In this document: piece after piece, positions 1 to 4,713 of the stretch
How the letters are laid out: every line of letters starts with the position of its first letter
How positions within the stretch are numbered: the stretch's first letter is position 1
Assembly: GCA_017408185.1 (NCBI GenBank)
Contig: JAFQVE010000014.1
Span: 1 to 6,089 of the forward strand
DNA: 6,089 nt
Source: Oscillospiraceae bacterium
GTDB taxonomy: Bacteria; Bacillota_A; Clostridia; Oscillospirales; JAAYXM01
Reading direction: 5' to 3'
Position numbers and translations under genes: made by a program
The notes under the pieces: model-generated
The model's database searches: none
What the model was told of the DNA's origin: nothing
Seen by the model: only the letters and a program-made list of their open reading frames with translations

Positions 1-468
1 GCCCGGCTCAAAATCAAAGAGAGCCGTTGCTGCGGTCAAATCGTACTTCGGTGACTTTTCAAAGCCGATATATCCGTGCCAGAAGGCTTCAAGCCCCGTC
101 ACATACGCATTGCCGCGTCCTTTTTCGTCATCCCACTCACCGTGAATCATTATATTAATATCATGGGTTGACGGCGGGATGGTGGCAGCCGTGATTTCAA
201 ACATAACATCACCGAAAAAGTCGTCCTTTGAAACAATCATTCCGGGACACATATCGGGATTTTTGCCCACAACCCAACCGTCCTCGACGCCCCAGGCGCC
301 GGTCTTTACATCAAAAAGCTCCTCAAAACGCTCCTGCGTGAATTCATCTACCGAAAGGAGCGTCTCGTATTTTTGCGGAAAAAGGTCAAATCCCGTAAGG
401 CGTATCTTATCGGCAGACACTTTTTCGCCAACATCATAACCTCTCTCATATTTTTTTATTTCGTTCAT
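1..468 (-). CDS. Partial uncharacterised protein, probable beta-sandwich (N-terminal 156 residues)
   Basis: This reading frame stays open from an ATG at 468 to the left edge, so only the first 156 residues are visible and the C-terminus is missing. I chose ATG 468 over ATG 474 because the GAGGTG ribosome binding site (481-476) lies 7 nt from 468 but touches 474, and a strong promoter sits just upstream. There is no signal peptide or membrane segment, so the protein looks cytoplasmic. Residues 56-70 (TGAWGVEDGWVVGKN) and the alternating hydrophobic strands at 84-110 and 121-136, rich in Trp, Tyr and Gly, resemble the concanavalin-like beta-sandwich of sugar-related families such as DUF1080 (3-keto-disaccharide hydrolase) or DUF1961. 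That family link is inference from pattern only; no catalytic residues can be assigned. It is divergent from nfnAB, with no visible functional tie to it. Confidence 0.82.
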   Translation of the reverse strand, partial: MNEIKKYERGYDVGEKVSADKIRLTGFDLFPQKYETLLSVDEFTQERFEELFDVKTGAWGVEDGWVVGKNPDMCPGMIVSKDDFFGDVMFEITAATIPPSTHDINIMIHGEWDDEKGRGNAYVTGLEAFWHGYIGFEKSPKYDLTAATALFDFEPG

Positions 469-488
469 CGTCATTCACCTCGAGCTTG

Positions 489-517
489 ATTATATATCCG
501 GTAAATTTAAAAGTCAA
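489..517 (-). promoter_or_regulatory. Sigma-A-type promoter for the leftward partial gene
   Basis: Read on the minus strand, a TTGACT -35 box (517-512) is followed after exactly 17 nt by a perfect TATAAT -10 box (494-489). Transcription would start near 482, leaving a very short leader with the GAGGTG ribosome binding site at 481-476 in front of ATG 468. A start that close to the ribosome binding site fits ATG 468 rather than the overlapping ATG 474. Confidence 0.75.
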
Positions 518-581
518 TCAAGCACCAAAAAAATGCCTGATTATATAATAACGCGCTTTTTCTCAACATTTTTCAATTTTC

Positions 582-598
582 TCAATAATTGTTATTGA
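582..598. promoter_or_regulatory. Inverted repeat, candidate operator of the nfnAB promoter
   Basis: TCAATAA-TTG-TTATTGA is a perfect inverted repeat with 7-bp arms and a 3-nt centre. Its right arm overlaps the -35 box of the nfnAB promoter, the usual place for a repressor site. Just upstream, three T-rich runs ending in CAA start at 557, 569 and 577 (TTTTTCTCAA, TTTTTCAA, TTTTCTCAA). The binding protein is unknown. It does not match the TTGTGAA/TTCACAA form of a Rex site, although a redox regulator would make sense for these genes. Confidence 0.4.
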
Positions 599-623
599 CC
601 TTACGCAAAATAAATGTTATTAT
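595..623 (+). promoter_or_regulatory. Promoter of the nfnAB operon with extended -10
   Basis: A TTGACC -35 box (595-600), a 17-nt spacer and a TATTAT -10 box (618-623) preceded by the extended -10 dinucleotide TG (615-616, with one base between). A register shifted by three bases gives a perfect TATAAT at 621-626 but with a 20-nt spacer, so the first reading is preferred. The predicted transcription start is near 630, giving a leader of about 38 nt before ATG 668. Confidence 0.7.
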
Positions 624-667
624 AATATAGTTAAAAAAATAACAAAATGTATCAAGGCAGGGATAGT

Positions 668-1510
668 ATGTATAAGATTCTGAAAAAAGAGTATCTCAAT
701 CCCACAGTTGTGAGGATGGAGGTTTCGGCGCCTGAGGTTGCCCGCCGTGCGGATGCCGGTCAGTTTATTATTCTCCGCGCAACGGAGGACGGAGAGCGCA
801 TGCCTCTCACCGTTGCGGATTACGACAGAGAAAAGGGCACGGTTACGATAATCTTCCAGGTTGTCGGTGCTACGACGGAAACGCTCCGCCACCTCGAAGA
901 GGGAGATTATATCGCTGATTTTGCAGGTCCGCTCGGCAAGAAGACAGAGACCGAGGGGCTTTCCTCCGTTGCTGTTGTCGGCGGCGGTGTCGGAAGCGCG
1001 ATTGCATATCCCGTTGCAAAGAAGCTTCACGCTCAGGGAGCAGAGGTTGACGCTATCGTCGGCTTCAGAACGCGCGATCTCGTCATCCTTGAGGATGAAT
1101 TCCGCGCATCAAGCTCGGAGCTTCACATTATGACCGACGACGGCACATACGGTGAGCGCGGGCTTGTTACCGAGGTTCTTGAAAACCTCATCAAGGCAGG
1201 CAGAAAGTATGACGAAGTTATCGCCATCGGTCCGCTTCCGATGATGAAGTTTGTTTCTCTTCTCACGAAGAAATATGATATCAAAACCGTTGTAAGCATG
1301 AACCCGATTATGATTGACGGCACAGGTATGTGCGGTTGCTGCCGTCTTACTGTCGGCGGGAAAACGAAGTTTGCATGCGTTGACGGTCCTGAGTTTGACG
1401 GACACCTCGTTGACTTTGACGAGGCGATACGCCGCAGCCGTATGTACAGCGATTTTGAATCACATTCACGCGAAGAGACGTTCCATCTCTTCAAAAAGGA
1501 GGTTGAATAA
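668..1510 (+). CDS. nfnA: NADH-dependent reduced ferredoxin:NADP+ oxidoreductase, subunit A (NfnA)
   Basis: This is the small subunit of the cytoplasmic electron-bifurcating NfnAB complex, which reversibly couples NADH and reduced ferredoxin oxidation to the reduction of two NADP+. In known NfnAB, NfnA carries FAD, a [2Fe-2S] cluster and the NAD(H) site. The 280 residues match the family length. Residues 1-95 form the ferredoxin-reductase-like FAD domain with RMPLTVADYD at 44-53. Residues 98-210 form the nucleotide domain with VAVVGGGVGSAIAYPVAK at 101-118. The C-terminal cluster region has IDGTGMCGCCR (216-226) and FACVDG (235-240); Asp217, Cys222, Cys225 and Cys237 are the likely ligands. 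I chose ATG 668 over the in-frame ATG 647 because only 668 has a GGGA-type ribosome binding site and begins MYKILKK like the family. PyrK is the closest alternative, but the nfnB partner argues against it. Confidence 0.93.
   Translation: MYKILKKEYLNPTVVRMEVSAPEVARRADAGQFIILRATEDGERMPLTVADYDREKGTVTIIFQVVGATTETLRHLEEGDYIADFAGPLGKKTETEGLSSVAVVGGGVGSAIAYPVAKKLHAQGAEVDAIVGFRTRDLVILEDEFRASSSELHIMTDDGTYGERGLVTEVLENLIKAGRKYDEVIAIGPLPMMKFVSLLTKKYDIKTVVSMNPIMIDGTGMCGCCRLTVGGKTKFACVDGPEFDGHLVDFDEAIRRSRMYSDFESHSREETFHLFKKEVE
1496..1503 (+). promoter_or_regulatory. Ribosome binding site of nfnB, inside the end of nfnA
   Basis: AAGGAGGT is an almost perfect Shine-Dalgarno sequence made from the last codons of nfnA (Lys-Glu-Val). 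It lies 18 nt before the first in-frame ATG (1522), which is too far for normal initiation, but 9 nt before an in-frame ATT at 1513. No other ribosome binding site is visible closer to 1522. The overlap suggests that translation of nfnB is coupled to nfnA. Confidence 0.65.
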
Positions 1511-1521
1511 TTATTGCAAAT

Positions 1522-2889
1522 ATGTCTCCGAAAAAGAATCCCATGCCGCAGCAGGAGCCTTGCGTGCGCTGCAAAAACTTTGATGAGGTTGCGCTCGGAT
1601 ATACGGAAGAACAGGCAATTGACGAGGCAAAGCGCTGTCTTAACTGCAAAACCCGTCCGTGCGTTGCCGGATGCCCCGTTGCGGTACAGATTCCGGAATT
1701 TATCGCACGCGTTGCCGAGGGCGATTTTGACGGCGCATATAAAATAATAACGGAAACCAACTCTCTCCCCGCAGTTTGCGGAAGAGTCTGCCCGCAGGAG
1801 ACGCAGTGCGAATCAAAATGCGTTCGCGGGATAAAGGGTGAGTCTGTCGGAATAGGCCGCCTTGAACGCTTTGTTGCCGACTGGCATATGAAAAATGTGA
1901 AAACAGAGGCGAAAAAGATAGAGAAAAACGGACATCGCGTTGCCGTTATCGGCGCGGGTCCTTCCGGTCTCTCTTGCGCCGGAAGCCTTGCCGCGCGCGG
2001 TTATGACGTAACTATCTTTGAGGCGCTTCACGTTGCCGGCGGCGTTCTGTCCTACGGTATTCCGGAATTCCGCCTTCCCGGAGAGGTTGTAAAGCACGAG
2101 ATTGACGAGCTCCGCGCTTTGGGCGTTGAAATTAAAACTAATATGATAATCGGAAAAACTATGCTTATTGACGAGCTGTTTGAAGAAGGCTATGAGGCAG
2201 TGTTCATCGGCTCGGGCGCAGGTCTTCCGAAGTTTATGAACATCCCCGGCGAGAACTTAAACGGCGTTTACTCCGCAAACGAATTCCTCACCCGCATAAA
2301 TCTTATGGGCGCATATAAAGAGGATTCCAAAACCCCGATTATGCACGCAAAGCACGTTTGCGTTGTCGGTGGCGGAAACGTTGCAATGGATGCGGCGCGC
2401 TCGGCAAAGAGAACGGGAGCGGATGTTACGCTTGTTTACCGCCGCACGGCAAACGAGCTTCCCGCACGTAAGGAGGAGGTTGAACACGCACTTGAAGAGG
2501 GAATCAAGTTTGAGTTCCTTACCTCTCCGATTTCGATAAACGGCGACGGCGCGGTTTCATCAATCACTTGTGACAGAATGCGCCTTTCCGATCCGGACGA
2601 ATCCGGAAGAAGACGCCCGATGGTTATCGAAAACAGCGAGTTTGACATAGAGTGCGACTGCGTTATTATGTCAATCGGAACATCTCCGAACCCGCTTATC
2701 GCAGCTTCTACAGACGGACTTGATACCCAGAAATGGGGCGGTATCGTTGCCGATGAGGTCGGCAAAACCAGCCGCGATATGGTCTGGGCAGGAGGAGATG
2801 CCGTAACGGGCGCCGCGACGGTAATCCTTGCGATGGGTGCCGGAAAGACCGCCGCCGAAGAAATCGACAAAGCGATTATGGGCAAATAG
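1522..2889 (+). CDS. nfnB: NADH-dependent reduced ferredoxin:NADP+ oxidoreductase, subunit B (NfnB)
   Basis: This is the large subunit of NfnAB, homologous to the glutamate synthase small subunit (GltD/gltA annotations). In the family it holds the bifurcating FAD, two [4Fe-4S] clusters and the NADP(H) site. From ATG 1522 it has 455 residues, normal for the family. The N-terminal cluster domain shows Cys39, 42, 47 and 51 and Cys86, 90, 96 and 100. The first dinucleotide fold has AVIGAGPSGLSCAG (141-154, FAD), and the second has VCVVGGGNVAMDAARSAKRT (279-298) followed by YRR (306-308), as expected for NADP(H). The C-terminal FAD contact AGGDAVTGAATVILAMGAGK spans 423-442. It follows nfnA by 11 nt. 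The start is uncertain: an in-frame ATT at 1513 is better spaced from the ribosome binding site and would add three residues. With no large glutamate synthase subunit nearby and nfnA directly upstream, NfnB is preferred to GltD. Confidence 0.93.
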   Translation: MSPKKNPMPQQEPCVRCKNFDEVALGYTEEQAIDEAKRCLNCKTRPCVAGCPVAVQIPEFIARVAEGDFDGAYKIITETNSLPAVCGRVCPQETQCESKCVRGIKGESVGIGRLERFVADWHMKNVKTEAKKIEKNGHRVAVIGAGPSGLSCAGSLAARGYDVTIFEALHVAGGVLSYGIPEFRLPGEVVKHEIDELRALGVEIKTNMIIGKTMLIDELFEEGYEAVFIGSGAGLPKFMNIPGENLNGVYSANEFLTRINLMGAYKEDSKTPIMHAKHVCVVGGGNVAMDAARSAKRTGADVTLVYRRTANELPARKEEVEHALEEGIKFEFLTSPISINGDGAVSSITCDRMRLSDPDESGRRRPMVIENSEFDIECDCVIMSIGTSPNPLIAASTDGLDTQKWGGIVADEVGKTSRDMVWAGGDAVTGAATVILAMGAGKTAAEEIDKAIMGK

Positions 2890-2898
2890 AATATAATG

Positions 2899-2940
2899 GA
2901 ATCAGCCGCCTTGCCGGGCGGCTGATTTGTTGTGTCTTTT
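2899..2940 (+). terminator. Rho-independent terminator of nfnAB
   Basis: AATCAGCCGCC (2900-2910) pairs perfectly with GGCGGCTGATT (2917-2927) around a 6-nt TTGCCG loop, and a G-U pair (2899-2928) can extend the stem. A T-rich tract ending in TTTT at 2937-2940 follows. The tail touches the stop codon of the convergent degV-family gene. The opposite orientation lacks a T run after the stem, so it probably stops mainly rightward transcripts. Confidence 0.85.
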
Positions 2941-3800
2941 TATCTCTTGCTTCCGAGGAAGAACACTGCAAGAGTTCCGGGGCCGGAATGAGAACCGATA
3001 ACCGGACCTACATCCGTTATGATCTGCACGTCTGCTCCCTTTTCCTCAAGGAGAGCCTTGATTTCGGCCACATCCTCCGGGCAATCTCCATGGGAAATAT
3101 AAACCGTGCCGTTTTTGTCAAGCGCAAGCTCAGAGTATTTATCGGCGATGGTGCGGAGCGCAGTTTTTCTTCCGCGCACCTTTGACACGTTGATGAGATG
3201 TCCCTCATCGTCAACGTGCATAACCGGCTTGATGTTCAGCACGCCGCCCACAAAAGCTGCCGTGGGGCTTACGCGCCCGCCACGCTTTAAGTATTTAAGA
3301 TCATCAACCGTAAACCAGTGGCACAATTTCAGGCGTATATCCATAACGTAGCGCGCAACATCCTCAATGCCTGCGCCTTCATCCTTTTTATCCGCGGCAA
3401 GCATAACGAGAAGCCCCTGTCCCGCCGATGCGCAAAGCGTGTCAATCGCGATAACGCGGCGATCCGGAAACTCATCCAAAAGCTCCTCTGCCGCAAGGCG
3501 GCCTGCATTGTAGGTATTGCTGAGGCCCGAAGAGAAGCCGAGATACAGAACATCGCGTCCGGCAATAAGCTCTTCGCGGAAAATCTCTTTAAAGCCCTCT
3601 ATATTGATTGCGGATGTCTTTGCAACCGCACCGTTTCTCATTCTGTCGTAAAAGTCCTTTGCGGAAAGGTCTTCGTTTTTATACTCCTTGTCCTCGTCCG
3701 TGAAGCGGAAGGTAAGGCTCTGTGCACGGATGCCGCGGCTTGCGAGAATTTCTGCCGAGATATCGCATGCAGAGTCCGTAATAATAACAAAATCGTTCAT
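2940..3800 (-). CDS. DegV-family fatty-acid-binding protein (FakB-like)
   Basis: DegV-family proteins bind a fatty acid and, with the kinase FakA, present it for phosphorylation to acyl-phosphate for phospholipid synthesis. The protein is cytoplasmic and has 286 residues, the usual length. Visible motifs are TDSACD (8-13), KTSAIN (61-66), LGFSSGLSNTYNAG (87-100), DTLCASAGQG (120-129), FTVDDLKYLKRGGRVS (163-178), KPVMHVDDEG (191-200) and GPVIGSHSGPGTLAVFF (265-281). Thr62, Ser90/91, Arg173 and His271 lie in the segments that contact the lipid carboxylate in FakB structures. The KTSAIN form replaces the commoner TSQP and suggests a subfamily. I chose ATG 3800 over the in-frame ATG 3830 because AGGAGGA (3817-3811) precedes it and the predicted transcript starts near 3826. 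No fakA is in the window, so lipid specificity and partner are unknown. Confidence 0.92.
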   Translation of the reverse strand: MNDFVIITDSACDISAEILASRGIRAQSLTFRFTDEDKEYKNEDLSAKDFYDRMRNGAVAKTSAINIEGFKEIFREELIAGRDVLYLGFSSGLSNTYNAGRLAAEELLDEFPDRRVIAIDTLCASAGQGLLVMLAADKKDEGAGIEDVARYVMDIRLKLCHWFTVDDLKYLKRGGRVSPTAAFVGGVLNIKPVMHVDDEGHLINVSKVRGRKTALRTIADKYSELALDKNGTVYISHGDCPEDVAEIKALLEEKGADVQIITDVGPVIGSHSGPGTLAVFFLGSKR

Positions 3801-3832
3801 AGCGTAAATTTCCTCCTGTAAATTATGCATTT

Positions 3833-3861
3833 ATTTTAGCACACTTTCATCACTTTTTAAA
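3833..3861 (-). promoter_or_regulatory. Promoter of the degV-family gene with extended -10
   Basis: On the minus strand, TAAAAT (3838-3833) is preceded by the extended -10 dinucleotide TG (3841-3840, one base between). A weak -35 candidate, TTTAAA (3861-3856), lies 17 nt upstream of the -10 box. Transcription would begin near 3826, downstream of the in-frame ATG at 3830, which supports translation from ATG 3800. Confidence 0.5.
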
Positions 3862-3867
3862 CACTTT
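3842..3867 (-). repeat. Three AAAGTG direct repeats over the degV-family promoter
   Basis: Read on the minus strand, AAAGTG occurs at 3867-3862, 3856-3851 and 3847-3842. The starts are 11 and 9 nt apart, so the copies fall on about the same face of the helix. They span the -35 region and spacer up to the extended -10 element. This could be a regulator binding array, but the units are short and A-rich, so chance is possible. Confidence 0.3.
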
Positions 3868-3892
3868 ACCTCCCTCTTTCTCAAAAACGCGC

Positions 3893-3931
3893 AGTAGAAC
3901 ACAATCTCCGACATTCTACCGATAGTAGAAT
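3893..3931. promoter_or_regulatory. Inverted repeat plus upstream half-site between divergent genes, candidate operator
   Basis: ATTCTAC-CGATA-GTAGAAT (3913-3931) is a perfect inverted repeat with 7-bp arms and a 5-nt centre. A further AGTAGAA copy at 3893-3899 repeats the right half-site (3924-3930) exactly 31 bp away, about three helical turns. The element lies 15 bp upstream of the -35 box of the helix-turn-helix gene and about 50 bp upstream of the degV-family -35 region, so it could serve either promoter. The neighbouring regulator is the simplest candidate to bind it; that is inference. Confidence 0.45.
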
Positions 3932-3945
3932 TAACAAAATTTGCG

Positions 3946-3974
3946 TTGTTTTATACTCAGAATTATGGTACAAT
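3946..3974 (+). promoter_or_regulatory. Promoter of the helix-turn-helix gene with extended -10
   Basis: TTGTTT (-35, 3946-3951), a 17-nt spacer and TACAAT (-10, 3969-3974) preceded by TGG, an extended -10 element. The start of transcription is expected near 3981, just ahead of the GGAGGTG ribosome binding site at 3992-3998. Confidence 0.65.
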
Positions 3975-4004
3975 AATTAAAAAGGCGAATCGGAGGTGTG
4001 AAAT

Positions 4005-4622
4005 ATGGATGATTTGAGGCTTATAATCGCAAAGAATATATCGGAGCTTCGGCGCACGGCAGAAATGACACAGTTTGAGCTTGCAGAGCGGCTTAACTAT
4101 TCCGACAAAGCCGTGTCAAAGTGGGAGCGCGGTGAATCCGTTCCCGACATTGCCGTGCTCAAGAACATTGCGGATATTTTTTCCGTCACGGTGGACTATC
4201 TTCTGGAAGAAGAACACGCGAAGAAACGCTTTGACAAACCGCAGAACAAAATCCGCCTTGCCAACCGCGGATTTATTACCGGAATGTCGATAACGCTCGT
4301 CTGGCTTATTGCACTTCTCGTCTTCGTGACCGGCGATATGTTCCGCGAGCAATTGCTCGGATACCACTGGCTTATATTTTTGTGGGCTGTTCCGGTTACC
4401 TTTATTGTATGGCTTGTGCTCAACTCTGTGTGGTTTAACAAGCGGCGCAATTTTCTCATTATATCCTTTCTTATGTGGACAAGCCTTGCCGCCATTCACG
4501 TTTCACTCATAGTTCTCTTTGATATAAATGTGCGTTTCATATATCTTCTCGGCATTCCCGGGCAGATAATTATTCTTTTCTGGTCTTTTATCCGCTCAAA
4601 AAACGGTACCGTAAAAAAGTAA
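4005..4622 (+). CDS. XRE-family helix-turn-helix regulator with four membrane helices
   Basis: The 205-residue protein is a transcription factor fused to a membrane domain. Residues 5-66 form a Cro/CI-type DNA-binding domain: the helix-turn-helix core TQFELAERLNYSDKAVSKWE (22-41) and the following PDIAVLKNIADIFSVTVDYLL (47-67) are typical of the XRE family. A charged linker (68-88) leads to four predicted transmembrane helices at about 90-108, 121-143, 149-171 and 176-196, and a basic tail ends the protein. The membrane part has no recognisable enzyme or transporter motif. ATG 4005 has a strong GGAGGTG site 6 nt upstream. Such proteins are common in Clostridia and are often annotated as helix-turn-helix transcriptional regulators; their targets and signals are mostly unknown. 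It is divergent from the degV-family gene, and the 19-bp inverted repeat upstream suggests autoregulation, which is inference. Confidence 0.9.
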   Translation: MDDLRLIIAKNISELRRTAEMTQFELAERLNYSDKAVSKWERGESVPDIAVLKNIADIFSVTVDYLLEEEHAKKRFDKPQNKIRLANRGFITGMSITLVWLIALLVFVTGDMFREQLLGYHWLIFLWAVPVTFIVWLVLNSVWFNKRRNFLIISFLMWTSLAAIHVSLIVLFDINVRFIYLLGIPGQIIILFWSFIRSKNGTVKK

Positions 4623-4627
4623 ACAGA

Positions 4628-4703
4628 TTAATACAATCCCCTCAGAGCAAGCACTTGAAATAACGAAAATGTTTCAAGTCTCAATCTGAGGGGATTATGT
4701 TAA
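4628..4703. terminator. Nested long hairpin between convergent genes, probable bidirectional terminator
   Basis: AATCCCCTCAGA (4635-4646) pairs perfectly with TCTGAGGGGATT (4685-4696). After one mismatch the pairing continues for six more pairs, including one G-U, out to 4628/4703. Inside, ACTTGAAA (4653-4660) pairs with TTTCAAGT (4672-4679) around an 11-nt loop, separated from the outer stem by a 6 by 5 nt internal loop. It fills the gap between two convergent genes and has short T runs on both sides (4709-4713 rightward, the complement of 4613-4618 leftward), but not immediately after the stem. A small mobile repeat is the alternative. Confidence 0.6.
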
Positions 4704-4713
4704 ATACGTTTTT

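Noticed and set aside
647..667. Upstream in-frame ATG 647 as the start of nfnA
   Set aside because: No ribosome binding site precedes it, it lies only about 17 nt from the predicted transcription start, and it adds residues (MYQGRDS) outside the family's usual N-terminus.
1331..1348. The adjacent cysteines in GMCGCC of NfnA as an unusual cluster site
   Set aside because: As I recall the family, this doublet is common in NfnA-like proteins, so it is not a special feature of this copy.
2436..2885. A 149-residue open frame on the minus strand inside nfnB
   Set aside because: It mirrors nfnB codon structure, has no promoter or ribosome binding site and no recognisable domain.
1522..2889. Calling the second operon gene glutamate synthase small subunit (gltD)
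   Set aside because: The fold is shared, but there is no large glutamate synthase subunit and an NfnA-type gene lies directly upstream, so NfnB fits better.
3318..3821. A 167-residue open frame on the plus strand inside the degV-family gene
   Set aside because: It lies antisense to a well-supported gene, has no ribosome binding site and its residues show no family motifs; it is a shadow frame.
3801..3830. Upstream in-frame ATG 3830 as the start of the degV-family gene
   Set aside because: The extra codons contain the AGGAGGA ribosome binding site of ATG 3800, and the extended -10 promoter places the transcript start downstream of 3830.
4346..4359. 14-bp perfect palindrome CGAGCAATTGCTCG inside the helix-turn-helix gene
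   Set aside because: It lies within coding sequence, and a palindrome of this length has a fair chance of arising at random in about 6 kb; nothing around it suggests a site.
4605..4616. Short palindrome ACGGTACCGT near the end of the helix-turn-helix gene as a terminator stem
   Set aside because: It has no loop and no T tract, and the much larger hairpin downstream is a better terminator candidate.
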